Assembly: GCA_011800155.1 (NCBI GenBank)
Contig: CM022371.1
Span: 3,038,001 to 3,102,000, forward strand
Direction of reading: 5' to 3'
DNA: 64,000 nucleotides
Origin: Flammulina velutipes
Taxonomy: Eukaryota; Basidiomycota; Agaricomycetes; Agaricales; Physalacriaceae
Shown here: positions 12,543 through 23,772 of the stretch, one piece after another
How positions within the stretch are numbered: the first letter of the stretch is position 1
Layout: each line of letters opens with the position of its first letter
The notes under the pieces: generated by a model
Database searches by the model: none
What the model was told of the DNA's origin: nothing
What the model saw: the letters and a program-made list of their open reading frames with translations, nothing else
Translations under genes and position numbers: made by a program

Positions 12543-12775
12543 ATGATTGGATACTTCCCGCCACGCCGCCAGTCGTTCAGTCCAGCCTTGGCTATGCCTC
12601 TTTCCCTATTTTCTCGTTAGCCAATATGCCCGCTACTTCTTTTTCTTTACATATTAGTTGATTCTTGTTACGGTTGAGGTCGTTAAAGAACGGAATACAT
12701 ACACGATTATCCACGTGCTAGATGCTGCAAACTCTGAAACAAACAAACGCAAACATTTCTCTCGTCCTTACCTCC

Positions 12776-13183
12776 ATGCCAGTGCCTTTTGAAGCCCTTT
12801 TACCGTTCGGTATGGACAGCCTACGACTATAACATGCGCCTGGCTGATTCTGAGGTGCTTAGGTCTCGTGACCTTCTTCTTTGGAGTGGGTGGAACGCTT
12901 TTCGGACTCTCTCAGCGCGCACAGAACAACTGGCAGGTCAGACTAGATGACTATTCGAAATGACACCATCTGACTGTTCAATAGCCACCTCGCTATGGGA
13001 TTGACCCTTGGGACGAAGTGATGATGAGAAGAGATAAACTGCTCACAGGACATGCTCGTGTCCAGACGGTACGTGTCTTCGCTATTATCGCGAACACCGA
13101 TTGACCGGCGCACATAGGACCAACCTATAAGACCACATGTAGACGAGCTCCGGAAGAACTTTGGATTGCCTGCCAACTCGTAA
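12776..13183 (+). CDS. NADH:ubiquinone oxidoreductase subunit NDUFA1 (MWFE-type)
   Basis: A single-helix accessory subunit of mitochondrial complex I. Exons are 12776-12809, 12863-12936, 12985-13068 and 13118-13183, giving 85 residues, the normal size. It begins MPVPFEALLPFG like fungal orthologs and continues through a hydrophobic helix (LVTFFFGVGGTLFGL). The matrix/intermembrane part then reads PPRYGIDPWDEVMMRRDKLL and TGHARVQTDQP, matching the family's W-D-x-x-M-x-x-R-D...TG pattern. The first intron (12810-12862) has to be removed to join the conserved MPVPFEALLP start to the helix. The gene was too fragmented to show as a single open frame. Confidence 0.9.
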
Positions 13184-13475
13184 TCCAACCAATTATCTTT
13201 GCCAACCTTCGTTATCATCTCGGATATGAAGACCTACGACAGTTCGAATCTCCTTTGGGATGTACCAGCTGCGTCGAGAAGCCAGATATGATACCAGCAA
13301 TCGTAAGAATCACTATGCTTTTGTCTGCACACGCAACTCCTTCGGAGTCCCGTCTCGACCTTGCTTCTACATGAGTTCGTGGCCAATGGAGTTGGCTCAA
13401 ACCGGGAATCAGGGAATATACTCTCCGTTTCTCTCATAAACGCCGTGTTGTCTCGAGAGTCCTCTTTATTTAACC

Positions 13476-15096
13476 ATGGCTTACCTCTTCAACAAGCTCT
13501 TTGAACTCTTCTTTCCAACATCGGTTGCAGAGCCACCAGCCTACAATCCGCCCGATGCCAGCAAGCAAGAATGTAATATCCATTTCGCGTCGCTGCTTTC
13601 ATGTTGACCTACTTTTTGTAGTGGAATATGCTGACCTCGCTATCGTTGATTTGTCCAAGGTGGCGACTGAAGAAGGTCGTACGGAGTTAACAGAACAAAT
13701 TCGCCGTGCTATGCACGAAGTTGGGTACGTGAACACTCTTAGCATCGTTTTAGGCTTATCTTGCTACTGCAGATTTTTCTACGTTATCAACCACGGCTAC
13801 ACGGCTGAGCAGGTATCTGAATTCTCTTCGCATTTCGGGATGTCTTTAATTGTCTCAAGACGCGTCGTATCTTCTCCATTGCCAATTTAACGTTTGATGG
13901 AGTCAGCGCAGAGGAGAAGAAGCGATACGAAAGCAAATCGCCGGACGTCTACCAAGGCTACAAACCTAAGCAGACTTGGGTATGAATTCCTTATTCCACA
14001 GATTCGACTTCAACTGAGTTCGATTTCAGATTCTCAAGGATGGTGTCAAGGACCAGATCGAACACTACAACAGTAGGTCTTGTATTCTCGTCACGATATT
14101 CTCTGGCTCACTGAATACGCGCAGTAAACAAGAAAGTTCGAAGCCAGGAGCATCCAGAGGCTCTCCGCCCGTATTTGAAGCACATTGAGCACTTCACTCA
14201 CTACAATCATATCAACATTGTGCATCCCATCTTGCGGTCAGCCAATCTCGAAAACAGCGACATTATCTTAACGCAACCTCGTTAGCCTACTTGCCCGTGG
14301 TATCGGACTCCCTGAGGAGACACTGGTCAAACAGCATCAGTGGGATGGAATTGGAGAGTCGTCCGGTGAGAGTGTTGCCTTCCTTTACCCATCAAGTGTC
14401 CTAATGATGAATACAGTTCGGTTTATGAAATAGTGAGCGCGACGAATTCGCCGCGACCACTTGACTGATTGGAAGGTACCAGTTACAACAGGACGCAGGA
14501 AGAAGAAGAGAAAACCAAGCAAGTCTGGCTGAAGGGGCATCACGGTATGTATCTTTTGGACCTCTCTGTTCTCATCTGACCTCCGTGCGACAGACATTGG
14601 CTGTATTACTATTCTGTGGTCTCAACCCGTCGGAGGATTGCAGATTCTATCACCAGACGGTAAATGGAGATGGGTCAAACATATGGAGAATGCGCTGGTG
14701 AGTTAAAAGCTCGACTATCTTATGGTATATTTTACTGAGTAGCGGAAGGTGGTCAACGCTGGCGATGGCATCGATTTCCTATGTGGTGGATATTATCCTC
14801 CTACTCGCCATCGCGTCATCCAACCACCTTTGGATCAGCAGAACATGAACCGTCTGGGAGTGTTTTATTTCAGCTACGCCGATGATGATGTGGAATTGAA
14901 ACCACACCGTGAAAGTCCTGTCTTACAGAATGTCGGAATCAAGGAACTTGTTCAGCCTGGGATGAAGCCGCCGACTATGAAGGAGTGGAGGAAAGGGCGC
15001 GTGGGTTCGTACGGAGCCAAGGTTCTGCAGGAGGGAAAACACAAGGGAGTCGAAGAAGAGATCGTGTGCGGTGTGGTGGTCCCGCACTATAACTAA
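13476..15096 (+). CDS. 2-oxoglutarate/Fe(II)-dependent dioxygenase, isopenicillin N synthase-like
   Basis: An oxygenase of the 2OG-Fe(II) superfamily, substrate unknown. Exons are 13476-13572, 13622-13724, 13773-13812, 13860-13979, 14030-14072, 14125-14236, 14286-14365, 14417-14432, 14483-14544, 14594-14697 and 14749-15096, giving 374 residues. The N-terminal DIOX_N part includes AIVDLSKV, RRAMHEVGFFYVINHGY and the SPDVYQGYKP segment. The core has iron ligands H223-x-D225 (in KGHHDIGCITILW) and H280 (in PTRHRVIQPP), followed by NRLGVFYFSY for 2-oxoglutarate binding. Fungal relatives act in secondary or hormone-like metabolism, but no cluster partners are visible here. The 16-base exon at 14417-14432 is needed to keep the frame. 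It lies 303 bases upstream of the Dicer gene on the same strand. Confidence 0.88.
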
Positions 15097-15399
15097 GAAA
15101 ATATAAAGACAGAATTAAGTTTTCATTTCAATCAATTCGTTGCCGTGTAGTCCGGCAGATTGACGGCAGATTGAATTGCCTCTTCCCGCTTTCATGTTCT
15201 TGACAAGCGCCTGTCCTTCATTTTACAAGATCAACTTGAAGACGGCGCTTGACAGAAACGGTAATGAGACTTGTGGTTTGAATTGAAGACCACCTGCTGA
15301 TGCCATCTGATAGATATCCGTGGAATGAGGGATTTTGAGGCGCTTTCTACCAGCTTCGAATAGACGCGCAGTTTTGGATAATCTTTGCCTTTGTCCGCC
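15097..15399. promoter_or_regulatory. Intergenic region upstream of the Dicer gene
   Basis: About 300 bases holding the 3' UTR of the oxygenase gene and the promoter of the Dicer gene. I see no gene and no clear TATA box. The start context is GCCATGA. Confidence 0.4.
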
Positions 15400-18300
15400 A
15401 TGAGCTCAAATGTCACTCCCCCTGCTACCTCTGCTCACGCGATGCCCGCCACAAGAGGCTACCAGCAAGAGATGTTAGACGAGAGTCTTCATCGCAATAT
15501 CATCATCGCAATGGACACAGGTTCCGGAAAGACGCACATTGCCGTTTTGCGCATGAGGATTGAACTAGAACATGAGCTAAAAAAGGTATGAGTAATTAGT
15601 TTACTGGAGGGAATAGTTTATTCATCGGTTATAGATCTCTTGGTTTCTAGCCCCTACCGTCGCATTGTGCGAGCAACAGCATCGTGTCATCAAATCTGCA
15701 ATTCCAGCGTCTGTTGGTCTTATCTCTGGCGCCCTCGCACCAGACCAGTGGAAGGACGCAAAACTATGGCGCACAGTGCTTGACACTCATCGCGTTGTCG
15801 TGTCTACGCCGCAAGTTTTGTTAGACGCTCTACGCCATAGTTATATCAACATGGGTAGAGATATTGGACTCCTCATATTCGACGAAGCCCACCATGCTAT
15901 CGAAAAAGATCCGTACAACATGATCATGAAAGACTTTTACTTTCGTCTTCTCCCGCGATCCAACTTGGTTGATAATGACACCATTTCCCTTCGACCGATG
16001 ATCCTCGGCTTGACTGCCAGCCCCATATATAGTGGCAGCGATGTTGTCAAGACGTTCAAGTAAGAGGACATCCAACTCCCACTGCGTTGCACTAATGTCA
16101 ACATAATAGCACATTTCAGAGGAATCTGGACAGTACCGTTAGAACACCTTTCCGTAACCGAGCCGAACTCACACAACACGTCCACCGTCCGCAATTTAAA
16201 TACGCCGTCTATGCGGCTCCTTTCAGAGGCGGTCCTGACGAACCATTCTCCAGTAATCTTTCTGCACTTCGGAGCGTCATCTCCACCCTATCCATCGATG
16301 AAGACCCCTACGTCAAAGACCTTCGGAGGTCACTCGCCCAGATCACGCCTCAAACTCCAGAGTACTATCGTTTGGATCAGAAATTATCGAAAACCGTTCG
16401 GTCTGAGAAGACGTTCACCTTGAAGGGCTTGCGTGACTTTCAGCGCGCCGCCGACGACATTTTATATGATCTAGGACCCTGGGCAGCGGACTGGTATGTG
16501 TGGACCGTGCTTGAGCGTGCAAAGGAGGCGTGCACGTCCAAGGGTGGGATGTATTCATGGCATAAAAAGGAGAAGCAACATTTAGCGAAAATCCTGGACC
16601 GTGTCATCGTGACACCCGTATCCTACTACGAGGACGACATATTGGGAGAAACATCCCACAAGGTAGTCGCCCTGATCCAAGCATTGCTCAACGAGAAAGA
16701 AGATGCCGAAGAGCACGATGAAGTGTACAGCGGGCTCGTCTTCGTTCAGCGGCGCGATACCGTTATCGCTCTTTCCGAGCTCCTGGCTCATCATCCGTTT
16801 ACCAAGGGAACGTTCAAGGTCGCTAGCTTGCTCGGTACCTCGGATAGCAGCAGTCGACATTCTTTCCTCGACATTACGCGCAAGCTCCTCCGTCAGAGTC
16901 AAGACGAAACGCTATCAGACTTCCGGAGAGGCGACAAGAACCTTATCATCTCGACATCCGTGGCGGAAGAGGGCATAGACGTACAGGCTTGTGGGTGTGT
17001 CACCCGCTGGGACCCTCCACCGAACATGGTCTCTTGGCTCCAGAGCCGAGGTAGAGCCAGGAGGAAGCGGAGTACCTTCATCGTCATGGTCGCCGATGGG
17101 AGCTCAACGCAGGAAGATATGATGAAATGGGACGACATGGCGAATGAAGTTATCAGGCTTTGCAATGAACCGGACAGGATTCTGTCCGCCAGCGAACCAG
17201 ACATAGACGAGGAATATCTCGAATTTCGAGAACCAACTACGGGGTACGTACGACAATTGCATAACATGGTCGCAACTTAAAAACGGGTTATAGGGCCCTC
17301 CTTACCCTCGAGTCTGCTATTCCTCATCTTGCCCACTTCGTCGCGATACATCCCAGTTCCTCACATAATCCAGAGTTCAAGCCACTCTACGATCTGGATC
17401 CTCCCGAGTTCCCAGATGGCTGGCACTCTTTCCAGACGCGCACCACTGCTTTGGCATCCCCTGGCCCTTGGACCTGCACAGTGACATTGCCGAGATTTCT
17501 TCCAATGGAACTTCGGATTCACAGAACAAAGGACAAGTACCCAAAGAAGATGTACGCCATGCGCAGGGCGGCATTCGATGCATACAAGAAAATGTATGAG
17601 ATCGGACTGTTGGACAAACACCTTCTTCCGCTTTTCTCCTCCGAAGAGGAAGTTCAAAAGTTGTTGAAGGATGTCGAACAGCGCATCAACATCGTGAAGG
17701 TCACACCCCAGATTAATCCTTGGACGCCTCTCTCTGAAACAGACGCCTGGTATCGTTCAGAGTTACTGCTAGGCGACCTCCCACCCCTTCTGCTGTACAC
17801 AAGACGCGCAATTCCTCGTCATTGGTTTGAAGAAGTCGGTCCGCCTGTCCTGTACGTTCCCCACCAAGGGCATGTTCGCATGCAACTACGTGGTTGCGAA
17901 CGGATAGCAATCGATGCTGATGAAATCAGGGAGGCACGAGAATATACGAGGCGAATTTTCTGGAGCGTGCACGGTATTCGCATGAAGTGGGACGACATTG
18001 ACTTCTCCTATCTGTTTCTTTCTCGCGTCGAAGACGAAGAATGGAATGATCGACGAGAATGGCTCCGAGAACAGGACAAGGAAAAAGAGAGAGAGTCAAC
18101 GTACCATTCGTACGATGCGGATGCAGACGAGTTTGCCCGACAATTCTGGTACCCAGAGGATGTCGTGATCGTCAAAAGCCGCTTTGCGTACGGGAAGTGT
18201 TATAAATTCGTCTCTTGGAGGTACGATCCTGTCAATGAGGAGGAATTGGAAGCGCTACGGGAGCGTTATAGCCGGTACGACGATATCGAGGATGTTCCAT

Positions 18301-20149
18301 ATCCTCTCATCGTCGCCGAAGCACTCCCCAGCCGCACGAACCTTCTTTTACCCTTCCAAAAACCCAGTACTGCACCTTCGCCACCACCCAGACAATTCCT
18401 TCTACTACCGCAATACTCATCGGTCACTCTCATATCTCCCCTCGAAGCTCAATACGTCTATCTTTTACCGTCTGTCGTTCGCGCACTCGGCATATCTCTG
18501 ACTGTTTGTTCTATGCGCGACTCATTGTTCTCGCAATCCTGTCTATCCGATATCCCTACGTCTTTGTTGGCTACCGCTATGACTGCACCTTTATCACAGG
18601 AACACTACAACTATCAACGGATGGAGACGTTGGGAGACACCGTTCTCAAGTACACCGTGAGTATTCAGTTGCTAGCGGAGTACCCATTATGGCACGAAGG
18701 GTACTTGTCGAGGAAGAAAGATCATGCAGTGTCTAACGCACGGCTTGCGAACGAGAACATGAGTCGGTCGATGTATCAGTGGATTATAAGAGGTGCGAAC
18801 CTTCCGTTTCTTGGCACCAACACTGACTCTCGCTGTAGATCGTCTCCTTGGAAAGAAATGGAAGCCGGCATGCCAACCAGTTCTTAACGGCGTCACCGAG
18901 CCTCCTACTCCCTCCGTCTCGTCGCCTCCGGCAGAACAAACATCTATATCTAAAGCAGAGGCAAAACTACAAAGAAAGAAGAAGGTTGGAGGAGAATTAT
19001 CGACCAAGAGTCAGTCATCTTTTCAAAACTGCCACCTTCGCGTTGCCGATAGTCATGTTTCTAGTTCTAGCAGATGTTGTCGAATCCACGATCGGCGCTG
19101 CTTATCTTCATGGTGGTATACAACTGGGCTATGAATCAATCAAGTACTTCGATCTCGGTCTCAAGTGGGAGCCAATATCGGACCGGATTGCAGCCATGAT
19201 AGGTCGTGTACGAATTGCTGAGAAGGAAACTCGAATCGACTATCCTACCACCATCATCAACGCTGTAGAAACCATGCTTGGTTATACATTCACGCACAAA
19301 CTCATCCTACTGGAGGCCCTCACGCATGCGAGCCACCAACAGGACTACGGCACTATGTCCTATGAACGCATGGAATTCCTGGGGGATGCAGTGCTGGATA
19401 TGATAGTCACTGACTATCTATATCACGCCGAAGGGAAGGAATACACTCCTGGACATATGCACATCAAGAAATCGGCTGTCGTCAACGGTCACATTCTTGC
19501 GTATATGTGCCTTCGATGTCACTACACGTTGGAAGCATCCCTACCCCGACCGAAGTCACCCACTGCAGATTCGCATGACACTGGCGAGATTGAGCTGCAG
19601 ACAGACACGGACGAGATCTATCTGTGGAACTGCCTACTACATTCGAATTCCCATATCCTCGAACAACAGCGGACATCTTTCGCCTTCTATCAAAAGCTGG
19701 ATGACGAAATTCGAGGAGCCTTAACCCGCGGGAAGCTTTACCCATGGGCTGCGTTGACCAAACTGCAAGCGCCCAAGTTCATGAGCGACATGATGGAGAG
19801 TTTGATAGGTGCAGTCTTCCTTGACTCCCGCGGAAACTTGGATTCTGTTAGGGCAATGTTGAACATGCTCGGCATCATGCCTCTATTAGAGCGGATCGTC
19901 AACGAGGACTTCGATGTGTTACATCCCGTTTCAAGGTTGGCCGTGTGGGCTTCGAGACAACACAAGAAGGTGACATATACGTTCCCGAAGTCGAAGGGGA
20001 GTATATCTTGTTTGATCGAGCTTGATGGAGAGGGCTTAGAGGAGGCTAGAGTTACTGATATCTACCGTGGCAAAGCCACGCAACTCGAAGTCAAGTTCAC
20101 GGCTGCAGAGGCGGCGATAAAGTTTTTAGATGTCAAATACACTGTTTAG
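15400..20149 (+). CDS. Dicer-like ribonuclease III with N-terminal helicase
   Basis: Cuts double-stranded RNA into small RNAs for RNA silencing. Exons are 15400-15585, 15635-16059, 16110-17243, 17294-18792, 18839-19009 and 19065-20149, giving 1499 residues. Helicase motifs: Walker A GSGKT (41-45), DEAH box (145-148), [18 protein letters not shown] and motif [10 protein letters not shown] (about 515-522). A Dicer-dimerisation (DUF283) region follows at about 582-690 ([20 protein letters not shown]). RNase IIIa has [11 protein letters not shown] (about 1025-1035) and, after a Lys-rich linker, [13 protein letters not shown] (1140-1152). RNase IIIb has [12 protein letters not shown] (1239-1250) and later [14 protein letters not shown]. 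The acidic catalytic residues are present in both. A short dsRNA-binding-like end closes the protein. I cannot see a PAZ domain by eye between DUF283 and RNase IIIa. It converges on the lipoate ligase (54 bases between stops). Confidence 0.95.
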
Positions 20150-20203
20150 ATTTGAGTATATGTTTAGTTGTGTATTTTAGAGAATATCGTAGACAGATCG
20201 CAC

Positions 20204-21572
20204 TTAATTCATCATGATGTCCAATAACCATTTTCTAACATCGTCATCCTTCTTATCACCTCCAAGTCGTGTGGCCCCGCTCTCGCCGTAACGCTCTCCT
20301 TCGAATGTCTTACCCAGGTCATCAAATCCCTGAATCTGGCAAGACAAGACCACACCATGTTTCGAACGGATCTTGGCTTCCTGTAACTTGGCCTTGAGGA
20401 TGGAGCAACGAATAAATAAGTTTGGGCTTACGACAGTTCCCCATTCAAAGGTGTTTTGGACATCATACGTAAACTCGGGTGTCTGTCCGTACTTCCACTG
20501 CCAGGACTAAGTCAAGAAGATGAGTAGCGTCAAACCGAGATGAACGCCACTGACCTGAAGTTCTGACATGCCTTTTGTAATGTCTTCGTTATTATCTTCC
20601 ATTGTGGCACGTTGAACGGGACTGTCCTACTTCATTTAACGGAAGTGGTCACCCATAATACAATGCGAACACACATCACTATACGCATCACGAAAGGCCT
20701 GCACGACGGCGTCGGAAAATGCCTCGTGTGAGATTTCGACAGCATGTTGTTGGAGATTACAAACGGGTGAGCGTACAGATGCAACACCTTTGGTATTCAT
20801 GGTAGTCTAGAACCGTAATGTGTCAGTCCTTGAGGTCGTATGCACATAGCACCCTACTTTATCGGTTCGTAATAAGTCACCGAGCGTCTTGAGGTTCGTC
20901 GATATCAACATTGTACCGTGGTGGTACGCGCGCTTATTCACGATCTTATATGCCGAGCCTGAAACGTGTCTCTTCGTGAGTTTTTCAAAATCATGGACAT
21001 TACACATGCACATATCTTATCACCGTTGATGCAAATATCGTTTCGGTCGTTCAGCTGAGCGTTTATGTCGAGCGACTGGATTGCCCTAAGTATAAGGTGC
21101 CCAGTGGTACCACGGTCAAATGCTCTACGTGGCAAATGAATGGAGAAGTTGGTGTTTCCTAGGTCCTATTTTGGGTAAGATTCAGGCTTTCCGCGAGGGA
21201 GTTGAACATTACATGATAAACCGTTCCTCCCCCACTTCTTCTGCGAATGAAGGGTATCCCCCTCAGTCGTAATGCTGGAAGATTCACCTCCTTCCAAGGA
21301 TTTTGGTTTCGTCCTATGACCACGCAAGGCTCATCTCGGTAGATGAAAAGAAGGGGGTCTTCAGGAGATTTATGTCGAAAGAGCCTAGAAGGATGCATAA
21401 GGACCAAAGATTTCGGGACACTGTGCTAAGGCGTAACATACCAATCCTCATATGAGAGATTGAAGTACGGATTTACGGAGTCGGAGATAAAAATCGAGCG
21501 AGTTATGGATGTTGAGTGATATCTTGTCCTTGGGCTTAGCAGTAGCGATGCCTTGCGGGACACGAAGTTCAT
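20204..21572 (-). CDS. Mitochondrial lipoate-protein ligase / lipoyltransferase
   Basis: Attaches lipoic acid to the E2 and H proteins of mitochondrial dehydrogenases. Minus-strand exons are 21572-21442, 21384-21213, 21165-21012, 20958-20858, 20806-20675, 20626-20555, 20506-20432 and 20392-20204, giving 341 residues. The start [20 protein letters not shown] looks like a mitochondrial leader. Family motifs are DPYFNL-like [56 protein letters not shown], the lysine-containing [16 protein letters not shown], and the C-terminal [14 protein letters not shown]. The exon 3/4 junction is uncertain by one or two residues near INGDKI. A longer frame upstream with another leader-like start does not splice in frame and was not used. 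Confidence 0.88.
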
Positions 21573-22259
21573 TGACTGTCATAATTCAGAAAAGTGCGGT
21601 ATGGACAGCAGATTGTGGAATAAAACGGTACCAGTCAAAGTAGATCTATTCCAGGAGCCTATACGGAAGTGACGGTGTTGGGCGAAAGCTCGCTGTGCTG
21701 GGGTCTGGAAAAGACGCGTCAAGGTCATGTGATGATAAATTAGTAGTTTCGGCCCGGGTCCCGGATTTATTTCTGCCTTTCTCAACAGTGAACACAGAAA
21801 CTTGCCACTACTGTTAAGTCTTCTAGTCTCATCGATTCGATTGCTACCCAAGTCCTATTTAGACTATCACCCTTTCTTGGCTATTTGCACGTTCTTCTGA
21901 TCTGAAATACCAACCGTGACTTGCCTTGTTCGAGTTGGGAAGAAGGACAGTCGACGACAACGGGACACCTTGGCAACAACCCTGGAATGTGTATCGCCCT
22001 CTGAGTCTCTGACTCTGCCCAGAAATTCTCCATGTCAAACTCTAGTGGAACGGACTAGGAGCGCCCGGATGTGCTACCAAATAAATTTATCTTGATGGAT
22101 CACGTTGTGTTCTTCTCTAGTCAAGAATTATTCCCAAGGACGTCTCAGCATCAAACCACCACTGCTGTGAAAGCGCACTGCTGCTTTCCTCCCTTCTGAA
22201 GTTTACCTGCGAGTCATCCTCGTTGTCTCTCCTGTTCGTCCTCTTATGTCCTTTTATAG
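21573..22259. other. Intergenic region between lipoate ligase and small membrane protein
   Basis: Nearly 690 bases between two divergent genes. A minus-strand open frame at 21579-21851 has a basic leader-like stretch but no in-frame connection to either neighbour. I treat the region as promoters and 5' leaders. Confidence 0.4.
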
Positions 22260-22736
22260 ATGGCTGAAGACGATGCATCCGTGCCACTCACCCTCTCGAG
22301 TGGTCGGAAGAAACCGCATTGCCGTTTCTGCGGCATGCCCATGTACGGACACAAGAAACAGATCTGTCCGTCCGAAGAGGTGGCGTATAACGACAGTCCT
22401 CTGCCTCCAGATATCTCAGGCACCCCTCCCGCCTCCCGCACCAGTCGAGCGCGCACTCGTCGCGCTACAACCGCAGTCAGAAGAGCCCAATCTCATCCCC
22501 GCAGACGCAAGACTACAGATGCATGGATTGAGTCGGTTAATGCCAGCGAAAGAATGCCTTGCAGCATCGCACCCGATAACGAGATGATGCACTCGATGCC
22601 TCGCATGGTGACGTGGTTCCAGCTGGCATTTTCGGGCGCAGTTGGTGGACTCGTAGTCCTTCTGGCCTTTATCCTATGGGCCCTCTACTCGGCATGTGTC
22701 GAAGTTACCGAACAACAGTCACAGATGGACGAGTGA
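22260..22736 (+). CDS. Small hypothetical membrane protein with a Cys-rich N-terminal motif
   Basis: Not recognised. A single 158-residue frame. Near the N-terminus is a possible metal-binding knot, HCRFCGMPMYGHKKQIC, then a basic Arg-rich stretch (RTSRARTRRATTAVRRAQ). One strongly hydrophobic helix near the C-terminus (FSGAVGGLVVLLAFILWALY) is followed by a short tail. It is probably a tail-anchored or single-pass protein. The CxxC...H...C pattern resembles a zinc-knuckle, but no family can be named. A polyadenylation-like AATAAA lies at 22759-22764, just before the left end of the transposon at 22828. Confidence 0.65.
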   Translation: MAEDDASVPLTLSSGRKKPHCRFCGMPMYGHKKQICPSEEVAYNDSPLPPDISGTPPASRTSRARTRRATTAVRRAQSHPRRRKTTDAWIESVNASERMPCSIAPDNEMMHSMPRMVTWFQLAFSGAVGGLVVLLAFILWALYSACVEVTEQQSQMDE

Positions 22737-22819
22737 AGAGCCAAGTCGAAGGTATAGTAATAAAATGTACTTCTTGATTTTGTATGTATTTCTACGCTTT
22801 CGTATGCTATCGTTGTCGT

Positions 22820-22827
22820 GTCTGTAC
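22820..22827. repeat. 8-base target-site duplication, left copy (second copy at 23587-23594)
   Basis: GTCTGTAC occurs directly on both sides of the inverted-repeat element, in the same orientation. This is the classical footprint of cut-and-paste transposition. Confidence 0.85.
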
Positions 22828-23072
22828 TACGGTAGGCGGATTGGTCGCGGTTCGATTTGTATTTTTTGCAATCAGACTTCGGCGTTGGTGTGCCGACCTC
22901 CGGCTTGGGTCGGATATTTCCAGCCATTCAGGCGGCCAAAACGTCGACTGGCGCCTTAGTAGAATCGCTACAGCCATGTATACTTGTATAAATTACAGTA
23001 GATACATACGGGGCTCCCCAGAACGTCCAGATCTGGAGGAAAGTCAAATGTGGCGCACACCGGGCTTCCCGG
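22828..23072 (+). repeat. Left terminal inverted repeat
   Basis: 245-base arm, 244 of 245 bases complementary to the right arm at 23342-23586. Complementarity extends by two more bases into the flank by chance, because the flanking duplication begins GT and ends AC. It contains a long open frame on the plus strand only because both arms happen to lack stops in that frame. Confidence 0.95.
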
Positions 23073-23341
23073 ACCCAGCAATGTTGTACATAGAATTACC
23101 TGTTAATAAACGCAAGTCACAATGTGGTACAATTGAGTGTGCTGTGCCTGTGGTATGTAGTAAATACAGTCCAAACTCAGACTCAAGCAGATTATTGGCA
23201 AAATCCCGCCACACTTCATGTGGCCTTCGGTTTTTGAACAATTGTGTAGATTAAAGCAATCGGGGGCGTTTTTGCGTATTCTACTCATTTACAGACCTCC
23301 GATATCGATAATCTGGCTTCCATAACTCTACTGCCGCCCCC

Positions 23342-23586
23342 CCGGGAAGCCCGGTGTGCGCCACATTCGACTTTCCTCCAGATCTGGACGTTCTGGGGAG
23401 CCCCGTATGTATCTACTGTAATTTATACAAGTATACATGGCTGTAGCGATTCTACTAAGGCGCCAGTCGACGTTTTGGCCGCCTGAATGGCTGGAAATAT
23501 CCGACCCAAGCCGGAGGTCGGCACACCAACGCCGAAGTCTGATTGCAAAAAATACAAATCGAACCGCGACCAATCCGCCTACCGTA
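23342..23586 (-). repeat. Right terminal inverted repeat
   Basis: Reverse-complement copy of the left arm with a single mismatch (C at 23368 opposite A at 23046). The inner end abuts a run of seven C at 23337-23343, and the outer end is CCGCCTACCGTA. Confidence 0.95.
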
Positions 23587-23772
23587 GTCTGTACTTCATT
23601 TTGTCTCGTCTATGGTCAATCGTTTTCTTTTGATTTCTCTATGGAGAATCAGAGTCCAAGATGATTTCGATCGTGTCAACCTCAGTTCATATGTACAGCT
23701 TCAAGCGTAACTTATATTCGTACATATAGCAAAATTACAGCAACATCATTATAAAGGTTCCTTTCCCATGCA

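Larger units (their letters stand above)
22828..23586. mobile_element. Non-autonomous DNA transposon (foldback/MITE-like) with 245 bp terminal inverted repeats
   Basis: The element is 759 bases long. Its two ends are inverted copies of each other (22828-23072 against 23342-23586), identical except for one position (A at 23046 pairs with C at 23368). The element is flanked on both sides by the same 8 bases, GTCTGTAC, at 22820-22827 and 23587-23594, in direct orientation, as expected of a target-site duplication. The outer ends read TACGGTAGGCGG...CCGCCTACCGTA. The 269-base middle has no long reading frame, so no transposase is encoded. An 8-base duplication is typical of hAT and P-type elements, while very long inverted repeats are more typical of Mutator-like or foldback elements. 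The superfamily is therefore open. The near-perfect arms suggest recent insertion or gene conversion. Confidence 0.9.

Noticed and set aside
21579..21851. Minus-strand frame with a leader-like stretch upstream of lipoate ligase
   Set aside because: Considered as the first exon, but its only usable donor joins the next exon out of frame, and the exon at 21572 already has a good mitochondrial leader.
22784..23254. 156-codon plus-strand frame across the left transposon arm, and its partner at 23328-23573 on the minus strand
   Set aside because: The two match only because the arms are inverted copies. There is no good start codon and the match ends at the arm edges, so it is not a conserved protein.
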